Origin: CAZTTG01 sp964615935
Lineage (GTDB): Bacteria > Planctomycetota > UBA1135 > GCA-002686595
NCBI GenBank assembly: GCA_964615935.1
Contig: CAZTTG010000043.1
Coordinates: 1-53,124 of the forward strand
Direction of reading: 5' to 3'
DNA length: 53,124 nt
Of this stretch, positions 7,646 through 14,997 are shown in pieces. Numbering within the stretch: the first letter of the stretch is position 1; the number at the start of each line of letters is the position of its first letter. The notes beneath the pieces were generated by a model. It was not told the DNA's origin. It ran no database searches and worked only from the letters and a program-made list of their open reading frames with translations. Position numbers and translations under genes: made by a program.

Positions 7646-8611
7646 ATGAAGATCACCACGACATGGGCGGCGGTCGCGATGCTGACCGGCGCCGTCTGCT
7701 CGCAGGAGCTCGTCTACGTGGAGGAGAACTTCGACCAGGGCATCCCCGCCACCTGGACCGTCCTCGACGTCGCCTGCCCCGCGACCAACTGGTACGGCAC
7801 CACCGGCGGGTACGCGGGCAACTATCTGGACGGGACCGAGTTCGCCTTCATCGACAGCGACGCAGCCGGCCAGTTCTGCGCCGTGGAGGATTACCTGATC
7901 TCGCCGGCCTTCGACGCCACGGCCTCCTCGAGCCTGAGGATCCGCTTCGATCACTACTACCGGCACTACGTCACCGACGCGGGCACCGTGCAGGTCTGGG
8001 ACGGCGCCGCGTGGGTGGACGTGGCGACCTACACGGCCACCATCGGGGACTGGGGCGCGCCCGACCCGGTGGATCTGGACCTCTCGGCGCACATCAACGA
8101 CGCCATGCAGGTCCGCTTCAAGTACACGGGCAACTGGGACTGGTGGTGGGCGGTGGACGACGTCGTGATCTACGAGCCGCTCGCCCCGCCCGGGACCTAC
8201 TGCACGGCCAAGGTCAACTCCCAGGGCTGCACGCCGCTCATCGGCTCCTCCGGAACGCCCAGCGCCTCCGATCCCACACCCTTCGACGTCACCGCGTCGA
8301 TGGTGATCAACAACAAGAACGGGATCCTCTTCTACGGGCTCAACGGCCCCAACAATCTCCCCTTCCAGGGTGGCTGGCTGTGCGTGCAGCCGCCGCTCAA
8401 GCGCACCCCCATCCAGAACTCCGGGGGCAACCCGCCTCCCGACGACTGCTCGGGCACCTACACCTTCGACTTCAACGCCTGGCTGCAGGGGGGGAGCGAT
8501 CCAGGGGTGGGGCCCGGCGCGCAGGTCCACGGCCAGTACTGGCAACGGGACCCCCAGAGCCCGAGCACGACCGGCCTGACGGACGCCATCGCCTTCGCGG
8601 TCGGGAGCTGA
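7646..8611 (+). CDS. Secreted protein: jelly-roll adhesin-like domain plus Cys-rich C-terminal domain
   Basis: A 321-residue exported protein. Residues 1-19 are a signal peptide (MKITTTWAAVAMLTGAVCSQ). Residues about 22-180 look like a cleaved-adhesin or MAM-type jelly-roll: ENFDQGIPATWTVLD, an EDYLISPAFDATASSSLRIR strand pair, and WWWAVDDVVIYEP. Residues 185-321 form a second domain starting YCTAKVNSQGC and including FQGGWLCVQPPLKRTP and DDCSGTYTFDFN. It is clearly homologous to the C-terminus of the subtilase at 42600-46382. A good ribosome site (GAGGAG, 7633-7638) precedes the ATG. Surface attachment or matrix binding is likely but not shown. Confidence 0.85.
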   Translation: MKITTTWAAVAMLTGAVCSQELVYVEENFDQGIPATWTVLDVACPATNWYGTTGGYAGNYLDGTEFAFIDSDAAGQFCAVEDYLISPAFDATASSSLRIRFDHYYRHYVTDAGTVQVWDGAAWVDVATYTATIGDWGAPDPVDLDLSAHINDAMQVRFKYTGNWDWWWAVDDVVIYEPLAPPGTYCTAKVNSQGCTPLIGSSGTPSASDPTPFDVTASMVINNKNGILFYGLNGPNNLPFQGGWLCVQPPLKRTPIQNSGGNPPPDDCSGTYTFDFNAWLQGGSDPGVGPGAQVHGQYWQRDPQSPSTTGLTDAIAFAVGS

Positions 8612-8619
8612 TGGCCGGC

Positions 8620-8633
8620 GGGCGGGGCCGCCC
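8620..8633. terminator. Weak hairpin between convergent genes
   Basis: GGGCG-GGGC-CGCCC (8620-8633) could form a 5-bp stem with a 4-base loop in the 28-base gap between the convergent secreted protein and radical SAM genes. It has no T-tract, so it is only suggestive. Confidence 0.3.
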
Positions 8634-8639
8634 ACCCCA

Positions 8640-9641
8640 CTAGCCCAGCGTGCAGTGCCGGCACACCGCGAGCTCCCGCTCGAGGAAGCTTCGGATCACG
8701 CGCAGGTGCTCCTCCCCGCGCCAGATGTCGCCGAAGTCGGCCTCGCCTAGGTCGCCGAAGGCGGTGACCCCGAAGGCGTCCATGCAGCAGGCCACGGCCC
8801 GGCCGTCGGAGAGCACGGCGATCCGCTCGAGCTGCGGGCACAGGCGCCGGAGCCGGTAGGGCCTGGCCCCGCTGCGGCCGCGGTCCCAGCGCCCGCCCTC
8901 GGCCCCGGGCTGCGCCTGCTCCCGGAACTCCTCGGCCGCCCGCATGGGCTGGGACACGTCGAGGTCGAAACCCATCTCGCTGGCCACCGAGAGATCGTAG
9001 AAGTAGGAGGGCGGCTTGAGGCAGACCTCGTCCGCGCCCAGCTCGAGCAGCGAGTCGTACAGCTCGCGCTCGCGCCGCGCGTTGTAGCCGAACATCAGGG
9101 CCTGCACCTGGATCGTCGGCGAGCTGGCCTCCCGCCGCCGCCTCTCCTCGATGAGGGCCCGGGTGTTCCGCAGGACCCTCTCGTAGTCGCCCCCCACGCG
9201 GTACTTCTCGTAGTCCTCCGCGCTGGCGCCGTCGATGGCGATCGAGATCCCGTCGAGCCCCGACTCCAGGACGTCGTCGAGGTGGCGATCCAGCAGCATG
9301 CCGTTGGTGGCGAAGAGGGTCTGGACGCCGGCCCGGCTGCAGCGGCGGATGATGTCGAAGAGCTCGGGATTGAGCAGGGGCTCCCCCTGCACGTGGAAGC
9401 ACAGGGTCCTCAGCGAGCTCCCGCAGGCCCGCAGCACGTTCTCGACGTGCTCCAAGGCCAGATGAGGGTGATCGCGCGGAGCGATGTGGGTGGGGCACAG
9501 GGGGCAGCTGAGATTGCAGGCGACCGTGGCCTCGAGCATGCCGGAGCGGGGCATGCGGCGGCGCACCAGCGCGTTCAGCGCGTCGTCCGGCAGGAGCCGG
9601 AAGAGCGCCTGCTTCAGGCGCTGGGCGAGGCGATCGCGCAT
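8640..9641 (-). CDS. Radical SAM protein with SPASM domain
   Basis: A 333-residue radical SAM enzyme. The [4Fe-4S]/SAM motif is CNLSCPLC (C42, C46, C49). Further family features are FHVQGEPLLNPELFDII (a GEP motif), the substrate-side strand LFATNGMLLDRHLDDVLESG and SIAIDGASAEDYEKYRVGG. The C-terminal SPASM region has Cys in LCPQLERIAVLSDGRAVACC and VCRHCTLG, expected to bind one or two auxiliary clusters. Such proteins modify peptides or carry out sugar and cofactor chemistry; the substrate cannot be read from the neighbours. The ATG at 9641 was chosen because homology-like sequence begins there. A putative promoter at 9802-9810 would leave a 150-base leader, so an in-frame GTG about 36 codons upstream is an alternative start. 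Confidence 0.85.
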   Translation of the reverse strand: MRDRLAQRLKQALFRLLPDDALNALVRRRMPRSGMLEATVACNLSCPLCPTHIAPRDHPHLALEHVENVLRACGSSLRTLCFHVQGEPLLNPELFDIIRRCSRAGVQTLFATNGMLLDRHLDDVLESGLDGISIAIDGASAEDYEKYRVGGDYERVLRNTRALIEERRRREASSPTIQVQALMFGYNARRERELYDSLLELGADEVCLKPPSYFYDLSVASEMGFDLDVSQPMRAAEEFREQAQPGAEGGRWDRGRSGARPYRLRRLCPQLERIAVLSDGRAVACCMDAFGVTAFGDLGEADFGDIWRGEEHLRVIRSFLERELAVCRHCTLG

Positions 9642-9942
9642 CGCGACGACCGAGACGTTTCTCCAGCCCTTCGACGCGGGCACGGAGGATCGGGGTGCCG
9701 CTCCCCGGTTCTCGGGGGCCGGTCCTCTCACCGGGATCGCCCTTCGGTGCTCGTCATCGGTGGCGCGCTGCGGAGCGGAAGGAGGCCGCGAGCCGGGGCC
9801 GATGGTAGCACGCGCGCGCGGCCCGGATCGGGATCCCGCCGGGGGTCGGCGGTGGATCTCGATCGCCCTCCCGGGGCGCGCGGCTCCAGGCTGGCGCGGA
9901 TCGGCCCCGGCCGCTACCCTTCCGCGCCCCCGAGGCGGACCC
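9642..9942. promoter_or_regulatory. Divergent intergenic region with two putative -10 elements
   Basis: About 300 bases between the radical SAM gene and the cysteine desulfurase operon. On the minus strand TGC-TACCAT (9810 to 9802) is an extended -10 candidate for the radical SAM gene. On the plus strand GCTACCCT (TACCCT at 9915-9920) is a candidate for the desulfurase operon, 22 bases before its TTG. I see no RNA gene or convincing -35 elements here. Confidence 0.4.
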
Positions 9943-11094
9943 TTGCCCCGCATCTACCTGGACCACAATGCCACGACGCCCCTGCACCCCTCGGTGCTGG
10001 AGGCCATGCTCCCCTTCCTGGGCGAGCGCTTCGGCAATCCCTCCAGCCTGCACTGGTCGGGACGGGAGGCGAGGCAGGGCCTGGATCGGGCCCGGCGCAG
10101 CGCGGCCGCGCTGATCGGGGCCGAGCCGGCGGAGATCGTGTTCACCGCCAGCGGGACCGAGGCGGACAACCTGGCCCTGCGCGGGGCCCTCGCGGCCGCC
10201 GGGCCCGGCAAGCGGCACCTGGTCACCTCGGCCGTGGAGCACCCCGCCGTGCTGAGCACCTGCGAGGACCTCGAGCGGGGCGGCGTCGAGGTGACCCGCC
10301 TCCCGGTGGACTCCGCCGGACGGGTGGATCCCGCGGCTGCGGAAGCGGCGCTGCGCCCCGACACCGCCCTGCTCAGCCTGATGCTGGCCAACAACGAGGT
10401 GGGCACGCTCCAGCCGGTCGAGGAGGTCGCCCGCGCCGCCCACGCGCGCGGGGTGCGGGTGCACTGCGACGCCGTGCAGGCCGCGGGCCGCGTGCCGGTG
10501 GACGTGCGGGCGCTGGGCGTGGACCTGCTCTCGCTCTCGGGCCACAAGATCGGCGGTCCCAAGGGAGTCGGCGCGCTCTTCGCCTCGCGCGAGGCCGCCC
10601 TGAGCCCGATCCTGACCGGCGGCTCGCAGGAGGGCGGCCGGCGGGCGGGCACCGAGAACGTGCCCGGGATCGTCGGCTTCGGGCGCGCCTGCGAGCTCGC
10701 CGCCGCCGGGCTGGCCGAGGGCGCCGGACGCCAGGGCCGCCTCCGGGATCGGCTGCAGCGCGGGATCGAGGAGCGCGTCCCCGGCGCCCGCGCGAACGGA
10801 CACCCCGAGCTGCGCCTGCCCAACACGCTGAACCTCACCTTCCCCGGCGTGGACGGCGAGTCGTTCCTGATGAACCTGGATCTCCTGGGCATCGCCGCCT
10901 CCACCGGCTCGGCCTGCTCCTCGGGAAGCGTGGAGCCCTCCCACGTCCTGATCGCCATGGGGCTCTCGCCGCGGGAGGTCTCCGGATCGATCCGCCTCTC
11001 GCTGGGCCCGGAGAACACCGAGGAGGAGGTGGACGCCGCGCTGGAGGCCCTGGCCGACGTCATCCAGAGCCTCGGCGGGGGGGGCGCACCGTGA
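9943..11094 (+). CDS. iscS: Cysteine desulfurase, NifS/IscS type
   Basis: A 383-residue PLP enzyme that takes sulfur from cysteine to form a persulfide for cofactor and tRNA thiolation. It opens with YLDHNATTPLHPSVLEAM, binds PLP through K202 in LSLSGHKIGGPKG, and carries the persulfide on C325 in STGSACSSGSVEPSHVL. HCDAVQAAG and GGSQEGGRRAGTENVPGIVG are further family signatures. The TTG at 9943 is the only sensible start: it directly precedes the conserved PRIYLDHNA, and GAGGCGG lies a few bases upstream. The stop overlaps the GTG of mnmA (GTGA), linking the sulfur donor directly to its acceptor. IscS versus NifS cannot be separated by sequence alone; there is no iscU next door. Confidence 0.93.
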   Translation: MPRIYLDHNATTPLHPSVLEAMLPFLGERFGNPSSLHWSGREARQGLDRARRSAAALIGAEPAEIVFTASGTEADNLALRGALAAAGPGKRHLVTSAVEHPAVLSTCEDLERGGVEVTRLPVDSAGRVDPAAAEAALRPDTALLSLMLANNEVGTLQPVEEVARAAHARGVRVHCDAVQAAGRVPVDVRALGVDLLSLSGHKIGGPKGVGALFASREAALSPILTGGSQEGGRRAGTENVPGIVGFGRACELAAAGLAEGAGRQGRLRDRLQRGIEERVPGARANGHPELRLPNTLNLTFPGVDGESFLMNLDLLGIAASTGSACSSGSVEPSHVLIAMGLSPREVSGSIRLSLGPENTEEEVDAALEALADVIQSLGGGGAP

Positions 11095-12194
11095 GCGGCG
11101 ACGAGGGGCGCATCGTGGTCGCCATGAGCGGGGGGGTGGACTCCTCGGTCACCGCCGCCCTTCTGGCCGAGCGGGGCTTCGAGGTGGTGGGCCTCACCCT
11201 GCGGCTGTGGCTCTGCGAGGAGCAGACCGGCTCGTCGAAGTCCTGCTGCGGCGCGGAGGGCGTGGCCTCGGCCCGCTCGGCCGCCGCCGAGCTGGGCGTG
11301 CCCCACTACGTGGTCGAGGGCCGCGAGCCCTTCGAGGAGCAGGTGCTGCTCCCGTCGTGGGAGGAGTACGCGCGGGGACGGACGCCCAACCCCTGCGTGC
11401 TCTGCAACGAGCGGATCAAGCTCGGACTCCTGCTACAGCACGCCGACCGCCTCGGCGCGAGCCGGCTCGCCACCGGTCACTACGCGCGCGTCGCCGAGGG
11501 GCCCGCCCTGCTCCGAGGCCGCGACGCGGACAAGGACCAGTCCTACTTCCTCTTCTCCCTCGAGCGCGAGCAGCTGGCCCGCATGGTCCTGCCCCTGGGC
11601 GAGCTGACCAAGGAGGAGGTGCGGCGTGAGGCATCCCGGCTCGGCCTGCCCAACGCGGAGCGCCCCGAGAGCCAGGACGCCTGCCTGGGCGGCGGCGGCG
11701 AGGGCTTCGCCGAGGCCCTGCGGCGCCGCTTCGGCCGCGAGGGACGCGCCGGCGACATCGTCGATCCATCGGGTCGGGTGCTCGGCCGGCACGACGGCCT
11801 GCACCGGTTCACCGTGGGCCAGCGCCGCGGGCTCGGCGTTGCGATGGGCCGCCCGGCCTACGTGCTGGCCATCGACCCGGAGCGCGGGGACGTGATCGTG
11901 GGGACCGACGAGGTCGACCTCCTCTCGCCGGGGCTGCTGGCCGGCGGGCTTCGCTGGCTCGTCCCGCCGCCGGAGCCGGGCGCGATCCTCGAGGGCGAGG
12001 TGCAGATCCGCTACCGCCACCGGGCGGTGCCGGCGGCCGTCGAGGTCCTGGAGGACTCCCGGACGAGCGTGCGCTTCGCCGAGCCCCAGCGCGCGGTCAC
12101 GCCCGGTCAGGCGGCGGTGTTCTACCGCGAGGACCGCGTCCTCGGCGGGGGGTGGATCGAGCGAGCGCTCGGGGACGAGGTCGATGAGCGCTGA
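11091..12194 (+). CDS. mnmA: tRNA-specific 2-thiouridylase MnmA
   Basis: A 367-residue enzyme that installs 2-thiouridine at U34 of Lys, Glu and Gln tRNAs, using ATP and persulfide sulfur. The PP-loop reads AMSGGVDSSVTAALL (residues 11-25). The two catalytic cysteines are present: C105 in TPNPCVLCNERIK and C198 in ESQDACLGGG. ATGHYAR, KDQSYFLF and FTVGQRRGLGV are the standard tRNA- and substrate-binding segments. The start is GTG 11091, overlapping the desulfurase stop; an internal ATG (residue 12) lies inside the PP-loop and is not a start. The 3' end overlaps the next gene by 11 bases. Genetic fusion to the desulfurase gene fits direct sulfur relay. Confidence 0.96.
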   Translation: MSGDEGRIVVAMSGGVDSSVTAALLAERGFEVVGLTLRLWLCEEQTGSSKSCCGAEGVASARSAAAELGVPHYVVEGREPFEEQVLLPSWEEYARGRTPNPCVLCNERIKLGLLLQHADRLGASRLATGHYARVAEGPALLRGRDADKDQSYFLFSLEREQLARMVLPLGELTKEEVRREASRLGLPNAERPESQDACLGGGGEGFAEALRRRFGREGRAGDIVDPSGRVLGRHDGLHRFTVGQRRGLGVAMGRPAYVLAIDPERGDVIVGTDEVDLLSPGLLAGGLRWLVPPPEPGAILEGEVQIRYRHRAVPAAVEVLEDSRTSVRFAEPQRAVTPGQAAVFYREDRVLGGGWIERALGDEVDER

Positions 12195-13203
12195 GAACGA
12201 TCGCTACTCCCGCCAGGAGCGCCTTCCCGAGGTGGGGGAGTCGGGGCAGCGCCGCCTCGGCGAGGGCTCGGCCCTGGTGCTCGGCTGCGGCGCCCTGGGC
12301 TCGGTCTCGGCCAGCGCCCTGGCCCGAGCCGGCGTGGGCCGCATCCGGGTGGTGGATCGGGACGTGCTGGAGCTCTCCAACCTCCAGCGGCAGATCCTCT
12401 ACGACGAGGACGACCTCGAGGCCGGGCTCCCCAAGGCCGAGGCGGCCGCGCGGCGGCTGCGCCGGATCAACTCGGGGATCGAGATCGAGGCCCGGGTGGC
12501 GGACGTCACTCCGCGCAACGTCGAGGAGATGCTGGAGGGGATCTCGGTGGTGCTCGACGGCACCGACAACCTCGAGACGCGCTACCTGCTCAACGACGCC
12601 TGCCTGAAGCGGGGCACTCCCTGGATCTACGCCGGGGTCATCCGGACCTCCGGCGTGCTCATGAGCATCCTCCCCGGCCGCGGTCCCTGCCTGCGCTGCG
12701 TCTTCCCCTCGCCGCCACCGCCGGGCAGCCTGCCCACCTGCGACACGGCCGGCGTCCTGGGCACCGCGCCCATGGTGGTGGGCTCCCTCCAGGCCACCGA
12801 GGCGATCAAGCTCCTGCTGGGGGTCGAGCCCCTCGGGGGGATCCTGACCATCGGATTGTGGGACGGCTCCCACCGCCGCGTCGCCCTGCCGCGCGACCCG
12901 GGCTGCCCGGCTTGTGGAGAGGGTCGCCACGACTTCCTGGAGTCGCGGGAGACCTCCTGGGTCACCTCGCTCTGCGGCCGGAACTCGATCCAGATCACCC
13001 CCCCCCGGGAGGTGAGCCTCGACCTGGAGGAGCTGGGCCGGCGCCTCGCCCCCCTGGGCCGGGCGAGCGCCTGCGGCCTGGTGCTCCGCTTCGAGGTGGA
13101 GGGGCTCGAGATGCTGATCTTCCCCGACGGCCGCGTCGTGGTGCAGGGAACCGCCGACGAGGCCGTGGCCCGCGACCTGCACGCGCGGTACATAGGGACA
13201 TGA
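12184..13203 (+). CDS. ThiF/MoeB/HesA family E1-like adenylyltransferase
   Basis: A 339-residue E1-type enzyme that adenylates the C-terminus of a ubiquitin-fold sulfur carrier such as ThiS or MoaD. It shows the nucleotide loop LGCGALGSVSASALARAG (about 37-54), VVDRDVLELSNLQRQ, DGTDNLETRYLLND, and a zinc site formed by CLRC and CPAC. A Cys in LPTCDTAGVLG sits at the usual catalytic position. A C-terminal extension (about 260-339; SLCGRNSIQITP, FPDGRVVVQGTADEAVARDL) occurs in many ThiF-like proteins. It overlaps mnmA by 11 bases, so it is co-translated with the desulfurase and thiouridylase. No thiS or moaD gene is seen in the window, so the partner is unknown and ThiF versus MoeB is left open. 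Confidence 0.88.
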   Translation: MSAENDRYSRQERLPEVGESGQRRLGEGSALVLGCGALGSVSASALARAGVGRIRVVDRDVLELSNLQRQILYDEDDLEAGLPKAEAAARRLRRINSGIEIEARVADVTPRNVEEMLEGISVVLDGTDNLETRYLLNDACLKRGTPWIYAGVIRTSGVLMSILPGRGPCLRCVFPSPPPPGSLPTCDTAGVLGTAPMVVGSLQATEAIKLLLGVEPLGGILTIGLWDGSHRRVALPRDPGCPACGEGRHDFLESRETSWVTSLCGRNSIQITPPREVSLDLEELGRRLAPLGRASACGLVLRFEVEGLEMLIFPDGRVVVQGTADEAVARDLHARYIGT

Positions 13204-13343
13204 CAGGGCTCTCTGGGCACATGGGCCCGGGACGACTCCCGGTCAGGGCACGGCCCGGAACATGGGTCTGGATTCGGTGAATCCCGCCGCCGAACCACCT
13301 CGCCTGGAGGCTCTGATAGGCGATTTTGCCGAAATTGCTGGAA

Positions 13344-13361
13344 TTCGGCATTTTTGCCGAA
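13344..13361. promoter_or_regulatory. Operator-like inverted repeat, copy 1: TTCGGC-ATTTTT-GCCGAA
   Basis: Perfect 6-bp arms (8 bp counting flanks, 13343-13350 with 13355-13362) around an A/T spacer, just upstream of satD. An extra half-site TGCCGAA lies at 13327-13333. The A/T spacer stands out sharply in this GC-rich sequence. The same 18-base design recurs at 13398. Confidence 0.6.
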
Positions 13362-13374
13362 TAGCAAGGGCTCC

Positions 13375-14193
13375 ATGAAGCCGGAGAACTCCAGTAGTTC
13401 GGCAAAAAAGCCGAATCGCGACGAATTCGGAGCGAGTGCCCAACCCCCGTACGTCGCTCTGATCGGCGACATCGTCGCATCGCGAGGAATCAGTGGGTCG
13501 AATCGAGAGGAGTTGCAGCGCCTCCTGGGCAAGGAACTCGATGCTCTGAACGGGCACTTTGGGCCGAGGACCTTCGCCGCGAGGATGGTCCAGACGGCGG
13601 GTGACGAGGTTCAGGCGCTCCTGCGTTCCGCCACCCCGGTCGTCGACGTGGTCCGGGTGATCACCGATCGGCTCTACGGCTCGGCGGAGCCCCAGTACAT
13701 CGTCTTTGGTATCGGCAGGGGGCCGCTCTCCACAGGCCCCGTGCCTCGGCATCCGGATCAGGCCTCCAATCCCGCGCTCCTCGATGGCCCCTGCTTCCAT
13801 CACGCCCGGAAGGCACTGAAGCGGGCGCGCAAACGCAGGAGCTGGACCTCCGTGCAGGGCTTCGGAGACGAGGCGGACCAGGTCCTCGACAGCCTGTTCG
13901 AGCTGATGGGGGCCATCCACTCGCGCTGGACCGCCAAGCAGAGTCTCTATGCGGTCTACACGCGCAAGAAGTACTCACAGAATACCTATGCCCAGAAGGA
14001 CGTCGCGGACGGGCTCAGGGGCGATCTCGGGGGCAAATCAAGGGTGAGCCCCTCGGTCGTGAGCGAGAGCCTGAAGGCCGCCCACTTCGAGGCGATCCTG
14101 CGGGGCGAGCTCGCGGCCAAGGCCGTCCTGGAGTCCCTCGACCGAGAAGCCGGAATGCTCCCGGATGGAGAGGCTGGAGCGCCGAGGCGATGA
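13375..14193 (+). CDS. satD: SatD family protein
   Basis: A 272-residue protein of the SatD family (named from the streptococcal acid-tolerance locus; biochemical function not established). After a 30-residue Ser/Lys-rich leader, the family core starts YVALIGDIVASRGI and continues with RMVQTAGDEVQALLRS, YIVFGIGRGPLST and DGPCFHHARKAL. The C-terminal part (about 195-255; TYAQKDVADGLRG, VSPSVVSESLKAAHFEAILRGE) looks like a helix-turn-helix, so it may bind DNA, perhaps the inverted repeats around its own start. ATG 13375 was chosen (AAGGG at 13366-13370); a TTG at 13354 is possible but lies in the first repeat. The ATGA overlap at 14190 couples it to the DUF3307 gene. Codons with A or T at the third position seem commoner than in neighbours, hinting at acquisition. 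Confidence 0.85.
   Translation: MKPENSSSSAKKPNRDEFGASAQPPYVALIGDIVASRGISGSNREELQRLLGKELDALNGHFGPRTFAARMVQTAGDEVQALLRSATPVVDVVRVITDRLYGSAEPQYIVFGIGRGPLSTGPVPRHPDQASNPALLDGPCFHHARKALKRARKRRSWTSVQGFGDEADQVLDSLFELMGAIHSRWTAKQSLYAVYTRKKYSQNTYAQKDVADGLRGDLGGKSRVSPSVVSESLKAAHFEAILRGELAAKAVLESLDREAGMLPDGEAGAPRR
13398..13415. promoter_or_regulatory. Operator-like inverted repeat, copy 2: TTCGGC-AAAAAA-GCCGAA
   Basis: Same arms and spacer length as copy 1, centred 54 bases downstream, about five helical turns, and lying inside the first codons of satD. A further half-site GAATTCGG follows at 13423-13430. Paired sites on one DNA face suggest cooperative binding of a dimer (inference). Confidence 0.6.
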
Positions 14194-14963
14194 ACGACCT
14201 CACCGTGGACTGGAGCGACGAGTCGAACGTGCTCCTCGCCCTGCTCCTCTGCGGGCACATGCTCGGGGATCTCGTCTTCCAGACCGAAGCGATGGTCGCG
14301 GGCAAGCGCCGCTCGCGGCGCGTGCTCCTCACCCATGCCCTGGAGCTGGGGCTCGTGCAGTCGGTCCTCGTGCTGCCGTTCTTCTGGAGCTGGACGGGGC
14401 TGGGGCTGCTCGTCTTCATCGCCGCATCCCACTACGCCATCGACGCTGCGAAGGTCCGGCTCGATGGATGCTGGCCGCGCCTCTTCATTTGCTTCGCCCT
14501 CGACCAGGCCCTCCACCTGGCGGCACTGGTGGCGGCGTGGGGTACGTGGGTCGCGTTCGCTCCGCGATCGAGTTCGGACACGCTGTCCGGCCTCTCCGTC
14601 GAGGGGCTCGGGTTCCTCGGCCCGATGGCGGCTGTCGCGGCAATCTACGCCTTCAACTTCAATGGAGGCTCAGTCATCGTAACGGCGCTCCTGCGGCGCG
14701 TTTCCAGGTCCACCGCGGACCCGCCGGATTCACCGCCGGAGCCCCCCGCAGGGCGCATCATCGGCATCCTCGAGCGAATGATGATCCTCACGCTCGTGTG
14801 GATCGGGGAGTGGGGAGCGGTGGGACTCATGCTGACGGCCAAGTCCGTCGCGCGCTTCAAGGAGCTCGATGATCGCGCGTTCGCCGAGAAATACCTGGTA
14901 GGAACCATGACCAGCGTTCTGGTAGCCGTCGCCAGTGGGCTGCTCATCGGGACGCTCGTGTAG
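14190..14963 (+). CDS. DUF3307 integral membrane protein
   Basis: A 257-residue membrane protein of the DUF3307 family, whose function is unknown. Family motifs are clear: GHMLGDLVFQTEAMVAGKR near the N-terminus, a His in LLTHALELG, SHYAIDAAKVRL, and DQALHLAALVAAW. The C-terminal block reads GRIIGILERMMILTLVW, then LTAKSVARFKELDDRAFAEKYLVGT. Conserved His and Asp residues in or near the membrane segments suggest a metal- or ligand-binding site. Seven or so hydrophobic segments are visible. It starts inside the satD stop (ATGA), so the two form a strict pair, as they do in many other genomes. A membrane sensor or transporter controlled by, or controlling, a DNA-binding SatD is one reading. Confidence 0.88.
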   Translation: MNDLTVDWSDESNVLLALLLCGHMLGDLVFQTEAMVAGKRRSRRVLLTHALELGLVQSVLVLPFFWSWTGLGLLVFIAASHYAIDAAKVRLDGCWPRLFICFALDQALHLAALVAAWGTWVAFAPRSSSDTLSGLSVEGLGFLGPMAAVAAIYAFNFNGGSVIVTALLRRVSRSTADPPDSPPEPPAGRIIGILERMMILTLVWIGEWGAVGLMLTAKSVARFKELDDRAFAEKYLVGTMTSVLVAVASGLLIGTLV

Positions 14964-14997
14964 CGACGCCTCGCTGCCTGCCAGCAGTTACCCTCCC

